Translations under genes and position numbers: made by a program
In this document: in pieces, positions 6,256-12,203 of the stretch
Numbering within the stretch: position 1 is the stretch's first letter
How the letters are laid out: every line of letters starts with the position of its first letter
Assembly: GCA_046590705.1 (NCBI GenBank)
Contig: JBKJUK010000156.1
Span: 1 to 12,203, forward strand
Direction: 5' to 3'
Length of the DNA stretch: 12,203 bases
DNA from: JBKJUK01 sp046590705
GTDB lineage: Bacteria > Acidobacteriota > Thermoanaerobaculia > Gp7-AA8
Notes under the pieces: generated by a model
The model's database searches: none
The model's input: only the letters and a program-made list of their open reading frames with translations
What the model was told of the DNA's origin: nothing

Positions 6256-8256
6256 ATGGAGGTGCAGGCAACGCCCGTTGTCGAACCGCGCGAGGTAATC
6301 CTCGCTGCGGATGACAATGAGCAGAACCTCGAACTCCTTTCGGAATATCTCTGGCAATGGGGATACGACGTCGTGCCAGCCATCGACGGACGCGAGGCCG
6401 TACGCCTCTTTGCGGAGGTAAAACCTTCGCTGGTCATCCTCGACGTGATGATGCCGGTCATGAACGGCTACGAGGCCTGCGAGTCGATCAAATCGTCAGC
6501 CGCGGGCCGAAGCGTACCGATCATCATGCTCACCGCTTTGACATCAAGCGATGACAAAGTGCGTGCGCTCGAGTTCGGCGCAGACGACTTCCTCAACAAG
6601 CCGATCAACAGGGATGAGTTGCGCGCCAGAGTGCAGGCACTTCTGAAGATCCGAAATCTCAGAAAGGAACTGGACTCCAGCGAAACCATTCTCATCACTC
6701 TGACGGCGGCACTCGAGTCGAAGGATCCTGCAAGCCGCGGCCACCTGCACCGCGTCGCCGAGAAGGCAGGGCTCATCTGCGACGGCCTCGGGATTCAATC
6801 GAGCGAAAAGGATACGGTCGTCACCGGAGCACTCCTTCATGATCTGGGCATGCTCGGAGTCTCTGACGAGATTCTGCAGAAGACCGGACCGCTGAATTCG
6901 GAAGAAGAGATGCTGCTGCGCATGCATCCGAAGCTTGGCGCTTCGATTCTGGAGCCGCTGACGACCTTCAGGCAGTACATACCGATCGTCCGCTCACACC
7001 ACGAAAACTTCGATGGAAGCGGGTACCCGGACGGACTTCGAGGAGAAGCCATTCCGCTGGCGGCCAGGATCGTCGGCGTAGCGAACCGATACGACGACCT
7101 GCTGCATGACGATCCTGACTGCAGTCCTGCTCTCGCTCTGTCCCGGCTGCGCGAGGAATGTGTGCAGGGGCTCCACGACCCGAACGTAGTCGGCGCACTG
7201 GCCGGAGACAGGCGCTCTACGCCGGTGATGAGGATCACGCCGATCATCCCGCGTGCAAAGCCGCGCATTCTCTGTGTGGACGACAGCAGATTGAATCGCC
7301 AGTTGCTCGCACAGACGCTTGCGGAAACGGGAATGCATACGCTGCAGGCAGAAAACGGTCTGGAGGCACTGCAGGTGCTCGGGCGGGAGCCCGTCGACCT
7401 GGTCCTGCTCGATCTGATGATGCCGCAACTCACAGGCGAAGAAACTCTGCATCGGATGCGTGCGGACCCCAGATTCGAACTCGTTCCAGTGATTGTTCTC
7501 ACTGCGCAGCGGACTGACGACTATCGAAAGCGGGCCATCGTCGCAGGCGCCGACGACTACATGCGCTATCCGCTCAACCGGCTCGAACTCACCACCAGGA
7601 TCAAGTCGCTGCTGCGCATCAGTGAGTATCAGAACGATCTGGAACAGTCGCAGAATGTGATCTGCACACTGGCTCTGGCCATCGAGGCAAAAGACCGGTA
7701 CACGCGCGGTCATTCACAGCGCGTTGGAGAACTGGCGTTTGTCTTCAGCCGCTACGCGGGCCTGAGTGACAAACAGGCTGAGAATGTTCGCACCGCCGGT
7801 CTGCTTCACGACATCGGAAAAATCGCGGTCCCCGAGTCGCTACTCAACAAACCTGGTCCACTCACACAAGATGAATTTCTCCGTGTCATCGATCATCCGG
7901 TGGTCGGAGAGGCAATCTGCCGCCCACTCCTCTCTCTGCGACCCGTCCTGCGGCTGATCCGGCATCATCACGAACGCTTCGACGGACGGGGTTATCCGGA
8001 CGGATTAAAAGGAGACGACATTCCAGTGGATGTCAGGATCCTATCGATCGTCGATGCATACGACGCGCTCACTTCTCACCGCGCGTACCGCATTGCGCCC
8101 CTTCCGCATAGCAGCGCGTTAGAGACGCTCTTCCGCGAGGCTGCTGCTGGAAAGTGGGATCCTGCACTCGTCCATACGTTCTCAGAACTTCTAGGCGACG
8201 CGCCTCCCGACTACGCGGCCATTACCCGCTCCACGCCAGCAATGCCTTCACTCTAA
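6256..8256 (+). CDS. Double response regulator, REC-HD-GYP-REC-HD-GYP
   Basis: This 666-residue cytoplasmic protein contains two copies of a receiver plus HD-GYP module. HD-GYP domains hydrolyse cyclic di-GMP. REC1 (about 13-135) has D19/D20, the phosphoacceptor D63 in ILDVMMP, T93 and K115. HD-GYP1 (about 142-318) keeps H195-D196, H224, H248-H249 and GSGYP, but the HDxGK lysine is M199 and the later metal-ligand aspartate is N277, so its catalysis is doubtful. REC2 (about 336-456) has D341/D342, D386 and T416, but the conserved KP lysine is replaced by Y438. HD-GYP2 (about 465-650) is canonical: HDIGK (518-522), H547, HH at 571-572, GRGYP (577-581) and D600. The ATG at 6256 follows GGAGG with a four-base gap. 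The frame is open upstream to a TTG at 6226, which would lie inside the promoter. No sensor kinase is adjacent, so its input is unknown. Confidence 0.92.
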   Translation: MEVQATPVVEPREVILAADDNEQNLELLSEYLWQWGYDVVPAIDGREAVRLFAEVKPSLVILDVMMPVMNGYEACESIKSSAAGRSVPIIMLTALTSSDDKVRALEFGADDFLNKPINRDELRARVQALLKIRNLRKELDSSETILITLTAALESKDPASRGHLHRVAEKAGLICDGLGIQSSEKDTVVTGALLHDLGMLGVSDEILQKTGPLNSEEEMLLRMHPKLGASILEPLTTFRQYIPIVRSHHENFDGSGYPDGLRGEAIPLAARIVGVANRYDDLLHDDPDCSPALALSRLREECVQGLHDPNVVGALAGDRRSTPVMRITPIIPRAKPRILCVDDSRLNRQLLAQTLAETGMHTLQAENGLEALQVLGREPVDLVLLDLMMPQLTGEETLHRMRADPRFELVPVIVLTAQRTDDYRKRAIVAGADDYMRYPLNRLELTTRIKSLLRISEYQNDLEQSQNVICTLALAIEAKDRYTRGHSQRVGELAFVFSRYAGLSDKQAENVRTAGLLHDIGKIAVPESLLNKPGPLTQDEFLRVIDHPVVGEAICRPLLSLRPVLRLIRHHHERFDGRGYPDGLKGDDIPVDVRILSIVDAYDALTSHRAYRIAPLPHSSALETLFREAAAGKWDPALVHTFSELLGDAPPDYAAITRSTPAMPSL

Positions 8257-8286
8257 GTCGCGCGCTCCCGGCCGAGTGATTGCTGC

Positions 8287-8295
8287 TGCTACAAT
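8287..8295 (+). promoter_or_regulatory. Candidate extended -10 promoter for ribF operon
   Basis: TGC TACAAT is an extended -10 element one base from consensus. Transcription would begin near 8302, after the end of the HD-GYP gene (8256), giving the ribF-membrane protein-lptD group its own promoter. This also argues against ribF starts at or before 8294. Confidence 0.45.
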
Positions 8296-8329
8296 GCGCT
8301 GGCGGCGGATGGCAGGCCGTCCTCCCTCA

Positions 8330-9292
8330 ATGCTGGTTCTACACGATCCTCTCAAGCAGACCGATCTTCCCACCGGGTGTGTTGCCACCATCGGCAACTT
8401 CGACGGCATCCACGTCGGCCACCAGGCCATCATCCGCGGGGTCGTGGAACGCGCCCGCGCACTCGGGGTTTCCTCTGCGCTCATCACCTTCAATCCTCAC
8501 CCACTGTCCGTTGTAGCTCCAACGCGCGTCCCCCCTCAAATTCTGACGATCGCACAGAAAGAGGAGTTGCTCAGCACGACCGGGCTCGATGCGCTGCTGG
8601 TGATTCCCTTCACCCCCGAATTTTCAGCCTGGTCTGCGGAAAGATTCGTGTCCGAATTTCTGGTGCGTGCCTTGAAAATCAGAGAACTCCACATCGGTAG
8701 TGATTTCGCGTTCGGCGCTGGTCGCAGCGGAAATCTTCAGAGTCTTCAGGCCCTCGGATCAGAGAACAGCTTCGAAGTGCTGGGAGTAGAGGATGTGCGT
8801 GTGCGAGGGATCCGGGTGTCGAGTTCACTCGCCCGCGAAGCGATCATCAAAGGTTCGCTCGGCGTCGTATCGGCAGCATTGGGACGGACCTATTTCGTCG
8901 ATGGACGGGTCGCCACCGGACGCAAGCTTGGCCGCAGGATTGGCTTTCCAACGGTGAACCTGGACCCCTCGAACGACCTCATACCCGGGTCGGGCGTATA
9001 CATCACGACTTCCCGTTTCGCATCCTTCTCCAGAACGTTCGAAAGCGTGACCAACATCGGAGTCAAACCAACGCTCTACGAAAACTACGCCACCACCATC
9101 GAGAGTCACATCCTCGATTTCGACTCGAATGTTTATGGTGACTCGGTGCGTCTCTTCTTTCACCGCCGCCTCAGGCATGAGCATCAGTTCCGTTCCGCGC
9201 TCGAGCTGACCAACCAGATCCGCGCGGACATCCAGCGCTCGCGCCTCTTCTTTCTGAAACATCCAATCTCTCATCCGAGTATCGAACGATGA
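8330..9292 (+). CDS. ribF: Bifunctional riboflavin kinase / FAD synthetase
   Basis: This cytoplasmic enzyme phosphorylates riboflavin to FMN and adenylates FMN to FAD. The 320-residue length matches the bacterial bifunctional family. The N-terminal FMN adenylyltransferase half shows GNFDG (22-26), the HVGH nucleotidyltransferase motif (28-31), FNPHP (54-58), the IGSDFAFGAGRSGN segment (122-135) and SSSLAREAI (164-172), a variant of the usual SSTxIR motif. The C-terminal riboflavin kinase half shows GRKLGRRIGFPTVNL (197-211) with the PTxN motif, VTNIGVKPT (240-248), and the catalytic glutamate in ESHILDF (258-264). The ATG at 8330 places the N-terminus about 20 residues before GNFDG, as in the family, but it lacks an obvious ribosome binding site. 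In-frame ATGs at 8309 and 8294 remain possible. It is the first gene of a tightly packed cluster and overlaps the next gene by ATGA. Confidence 0.93.
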   Translation: MLVLHDPLKQTDLPTGCVATIGNFDGIHVGHQAIIRGVVERARALGVSSALITFNPHPLSVVAPTRVPPQILTIAQKEELLSTTGLDALLVIPFTPEFSAWSAERFVSEFLVRALKIRELHIGSDFAFGAGRSGNLQSLQALGSENSFEVLGVEDVRVRGIRVSSSLAREAIIKGSLGVVSAALGRTYFVDGRVATGRKLGRRIGFPTVNLDPSNDLIPGSGVYITTSRFASFSRTFESVTNIGVKPTLYENYATTIESHILDFDSNVYGDSVRLFFHRRLRHEHQFRSALELTNQIRADIQRSRLFFLKHPISHPSIER

Positions 9293-10191
9293 CTCAAACC
9301 TTACCGGCGATGATGGGTATGACCGCGGGATTTCTGGCGCTCCTCGTTCTTGCCGATTTCTTCAACCGCATCACCGTGATGCCTCTCCGCCGCTGGCTCC
9401 TGCTTCTGGCTGTCGGTGTGGGTGCCTCCGCAATACCGGCGCTGCTTACACGCGAGACTTCGCTCGTACCGTTCGCAGTCATCACCATGATCACCATCGC
9501 CCTGCTCGAACTTCGCGATGGATCGACGGACGCGATTGAGGGAGCTACCAGGGGCGGCGCGATCGCGACCGGGGCAATCGCGGGTCACATTCTTTTCGAA
9601 TCGGCCTCGGTCTCCCTGAGCCTTCTGATCGTGATCGCCCTCACCGGATTCTTCATCGGCTCTCTTGGCAGCATCGCCTTCGCGCAGGTGAAATGGCTTC
9701 GCCTCCTGCTCCTCGCTCTTGCCCCCGCAGTGGCAGTCACGGCGGGATCGTTTCTTCCGGCATTTCTCGACACTGGAACAGCAGGCTTTCGCACCGGCGT
9801 GATTTCACTCCTGCCGCTCTCGTTATTCGCAGCCGTCATCGTTCGATCGCTTTCCATTCGCCGCGAGCTTTTGATCGAAAGAAAGGTGGGACTCTTTGAG
9901 GAACCGGATCCTCGAGCACTCGCGCATCCATTCGGCCGATTCCGATTCAGAGTCTGGGCTGATCCACAGGCACGGAAGAAGTACGTGCAACTGGCGACTG
10001 AACTCGCCCTCAGGAAACGTCGACAGCGGCGGATGAGCCAGACCCGAGCGAGATTGCATCAACTCGAGATTCTGAAACTGAGGATGGACCTTCTCGAACT
10101 ACTCTCCATTACGCGAATGGTCGAGCGGGATCTTCAGCGGAATGTGCAGGAAGAGTTCGAGAATGATTTACCAGCGAAAACTCTCAGCTAA
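9289..10191 (+). CDS. Unrecognised polytopic membrane protein, 300 aa
   Basis: I cannot assign a family. The N-terminal two thirds are strongly hydrophobic, with likely membrane helices near 8-24, 35-52, 57-75, 90-104, 107-131, 137-157 and 168-187. The last 110 residues are charged and probably cytoplasmic. They contain an ERKVGLFEEPDP segment (197-208), a W223-centred stretch, a very basic run LRKRRQRR (241-248), and a leucine/charge-patterned helix (about 252-288) that could form a coiled coil. Residues E77, D81, E84 and R88 sit between hydrophobic segments and could be functional, but no known catalytic motif is clear. The ATG overlaps the ribF stop (ATGA), and lptD begins one base after this gene's stop, so all three are probably translated in a chain. 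The context suggests an envelope-related role, which is inference only. Confidence 0.8.
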   Translation: MTQTLPAMMGMTAGFLALLVLADFFNRITVMPLRRWLLLLAVGVGASAIPALLTRETSLVPFAVITMITIALLELRDGSTDAIEGATRGGAIATGAIAGHILFESASVSLSLLIVIALTGFFIGSLGSIAFAQVKWLRLLLLALAPAVAVTAGSFLPAFLDTGTAGFRTGVISLLPLSLFAAVIVRSLSIRRELLIERKVGLFEEPDPRALAHPFGRFRFRVWADPQARKKYVQLATELALRKRRQRRMSQTRARLHQLEILKLRMDLLELLSITRMVERDLQRNVQEEFENDLPAKTLS

Positions 10192-10192
10192 G

Positions 10193-12203
10193 ATGTCATC
10201 AGTGGCCAAACGCTTTCCCCTCTTTCATCTGACCTTTCTGGTAGTGGTACTGCTGGCCTGCGAACTGTTCGGACAGACTCAAACCACGAACCCGCGAGTG
10301 CCTTCCGATCGAAGCGGTTTCGGCTTCGATATGGGTGACCCCAAACTCAGTGGACCTGTGAAGTGGGAGTACGACGGGACGCTCGAGTTCGTTCGGGACG
10401 AGTACGCCATTCTCGACGGCAACGTGCGAATTTCCTATCAGGACGTGAAGGTTCGCGCAGACAAGGTGAAGCTCAACCTCAAAACCAAAGATCTCGAAGC
10501 AGAAGGTGACGTCATCGTCGATCAGGGTCCGCGTCGACTGGTCGCTAAACGCATCGAGTACAACCTCGACACGAAGACCGGAAAGCTCTACGAGGCCTCC
10601 GGGTCGGTCGACCCTTCCATCAATTTTTCCGGCGAGCTGGTTGAGAAGATTTCTGACGACACCTACCGGATCACGAACGGAGTCTTCACTTCGTGCGACC
10701 CGAAAAATCCGGACTGGAGCTTTCATCTGGCCAGCGGCGAGATCACCACCAACGACTACGCCCGACTGCGCGACATCACCTTCCGTGCAAAAGATTTCCC
10801 CATCATCTATCTTCCACGCCTAGTGTGGCCGACCAAACCGGAACGTTCCCGCGGACTTCTTTTCCCAAAGTTCGGGCAGAGTTCGCGTTTCGGCTACTAC
10901 CTCGGAACGTCGTACTTTGTGCCGCACGGCGATTCGGCGGACACCACCATCTCAGCGGACACGTACACCAACGGTTTCTTCGGTCTGGGATCACGATTTC
11001 GATACGTACCGACCACCGCCATCAAAGGTGATCTGTCAGCTTATGCCGTCTACAGCCCGGGAGAAGAGAACGTTCCCGGCTTCGAGAAATCAGGCATCGA
11101 ATGGAAGTACGACTACACCCACACTCAGGAAAATCTGCCTGGCGGTTTCCGCGGAGTCATCGACATTCAGGACTACTCCGACATCGAATTCTTTCGTTCC
11201 TTCTCGCGCGATTTCGCCCTGAACTCGATCTCGAACATCTATTCCGCCGCCTACCTGACACGGAATACTGCCCGCTATGCGCTCAACATCCGGGCAGATC
11301 GTCGAAAGCTATTCGGAGGAGAAACCTCCCGAGTCTTCGAGCAGGTTCCATCAATCGAATTTCGTGGGTATCCGAACAAGCTCGGTGGAACGCCGCTATA
11401 CCTATCTATTGAATCGTCGGCCTCTCACCTGCGTAGCAACCTCGGTGCGAACTACTACCGCGCCGATCTCTTTCCCACACTCTCCATGCAAGTGAAAACT
11501 CCCAGGTGGTTCTCGGTGAAACCACAGCTCTCGGTGAGGCAGACCTATTACACAGCCAGCCGCGATCCCCAGCAGAACAACATCGTCGATCAGTCGCTCT
11601 CCCGCTTTTATGCCCAGGGACAGATCGAACTGGTCGGGCCGTCGATCAGCAAAATCTACCCTGTGGCCTTTGGTGGTTTCTCTCGTTTTAAACATCTCAT
11701 CGAGCCGAGATTCAGATACCTCTACACAAGTGACGTCGACAATCAGAGTCAGGTCGTGCAGTTCGACACCGTCGACTCTCCATTCCTCCCGATCGTGAGG
11801 GACTCCGTGGAGTACTCGCTCACGCAGCGCCTCATAGCACGCTCGGAGGGAGAAGGCCGTTCTTCGCGTGAAATCCTGTCCGTGTCGCTACGTCAAACTG
11901 CGGCCTTGTCGAAACCGTTCGAACGATTCGTGGGCGGTCGACAGACCCACACCTTCACTCCCCTAACCTTGAATGTTCACGCCAATCCCTACCAGGCCAT
12001 CACCGTCGATGCGAATGCGGCCTTCGGAAATATCTCGCATCAGCTCGACCGGCTGAGCATCTCTGCGAACCTGATCGATGCCCCCCGCAACCGCTTTCTC
12101 GGACTCACCTACTTTTCTTCGTACCGATCTCCGGGGATCAATTCGGAAGGCTCGAGCCAGATTCGGATCAACAGCGGTTCGCCCATCATTCCCGGCAGAT
12201 TCC
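10193..12203 (+). CDS. lptD: LPS-assembly outer-membrane protein LptD (3' end missing)
   Basis: LptD forms the outer-membrane barrel that, with a lipoprotein plug, inserts lipopolysaccharide into the outer leaflet. The frame stays open to the right edge, so 670 residues are visible and the barrel end is missing. A hydrophobic signal sequence (about 8-27) is followed by a linker and an LptA/OstA-like beta-jellyroll (about 55-160, with AILDGNVRISYQDVKVRADK at 72-91 and LEAEGDVIV at 101-109). ITNGVFTSCDP (160-170) and the IIYLPRLVWPT / RSRGLLFPKFG region (204-228) are strong LptD signatures, and repeated aromatic beta-strands follow. C168 is in the position of a family cysteine. The start is the ATG one base after the previous stop, without its own clear ribosome binding site, so coupling is likely. 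The signal region contains LLAC (20-23), which looks like a weak lipobox, but LptD is not normally a lipoprotein. Confidence 0.9.
   Translation, partial: MSSVAKRFPLFHLTFLVVVLLACELFGQTQTTNPRVPSDRSGFGFDMGDPKLSGPVKWEYDGTLEFVRDEYAILDGNVRISYQDVKVRADKVKLNLKTKDLEAEGDVIVDQGPRRLVAKRIEYNLDTKTGKLYEASGSVDPSINFSGELVEKISDDTYRITNGVFTSCDPKNPDWSFHLASGEITTNDYARLRDITFRAKDFPIIYLPRLVWPTKPERSRGLLFPKFGQSSRFGYYLGTSYFVPHGDSADTTISADTYTNGFFGLGSRFRYVPTTAIKGDLSAYAVYSPGEENVPGFEKSGIEWKYDYTHTQENLPGGFRGVIDIQDYSDIEFFRSFSRDFALNSISNIYSAAYLTRNTARYALNIRADRRKLFGGETSRVFEQVPSIEFRGYPNKLGGTPLYLSIESSASHLRSNLGANYYRADLFPTLSMQVKTPRWFSVKPQLSVRQTYYTASRDPQQNNIVDQSLSRFYAQGQIELVGPSISKIYPVAFGGFSRFKHLIEPRFRYLYTSDVDNQSQVVQFDTVDSPFLPIVRDSVEYSLTQRLIARSEGEGRSSREILSVSLRQTAALSKPFERFVGGRQTHTFTPLTLNVHANPYQAITVDANAAFGNISHQLDRLSISANLIDAPRNRFLGLTYFSSYRSPGINSEGSSQIRINSGSPIIPGRF

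Noticed and set aside
6994..7713. A 239-codon minus-strand open frame inside the HD-GYP gene
   Set aside because: It lies opposite well-conserved REC and HD-GYP motifs and shows no independent domain or start signal.

Overview
The window looks like ordinary chromosome from a moderately GC-rich Gram-negative bacterium. An LptD-type outer-membrane protein gene shows that the cell has an outer membrane. The gene mix and the palindromic GTAGGGGCG repeats fit a free-living, acidobacterium-like aerobe, but that placement is an inference from overall style and not a proof. I see no tRNA, rRNA, CRISPR array, transposase, phage gene or defence system.

Layout. (1) 1-3373, minus strand: a probable operon read right to left. 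It runs thiolase, then a hairpin-containing gap, then scoA, scoB, a small one-pass membrane protein, and the start of a multi-pass membrane protein that leaves the window. The first three genes activate acetoacetate with succinyl-CoA and cleave acetoacetyl-CoA to acetyl-CoA. (2) 3374-3589: a divergent promoter region with an extended -10 candidate on each strand and a 9-bp inverted repeat. (3) 3590-4942, plus strand: L-lysine 6-aminotransferase (lat). (4) 4943-5098: a large near-perfect palindrome followed by a strong hairpin terminator, shared with the convergent gene. (5) 5099-6094, minus strand: a membrane di-iron fatty-acid desaturase. (6) 6095-6255: an intergenic region with a heptamer tandem repeat and a candidate promoter. 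(7) 6256-8256, plus strand: a response regulator made of two REC-HD-GYP modules in tandem, one canonical and one degenerate. (8) 8330-12203, plus strand: ribF, an unrecognised polytopic membrane protein that overlaps ribF by 4 bases, and lptD one base further on. lptD runs off the right edge.

How the genes may work together. The lat product starts lysine degradation. Lysine carbon routed through glutaryl-CoA and crotonyl-CoA would end at acetoacetyl-CoA, the substrate of the thiolase across the divergent promoter, so a shared catabolic theme is plausible but unproven. The ribF-membrane protein-lptD cluster ties a house-keeping flavin enzyme to outer-membrane assembly, with an unknown membrane protein between them. 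The most interesting items are the asymmetric double HD-GYP regulator, the unknown gene locked between ribF and lptD, and the two related palindromes. I found no convincing wholly new multi-gene system here.
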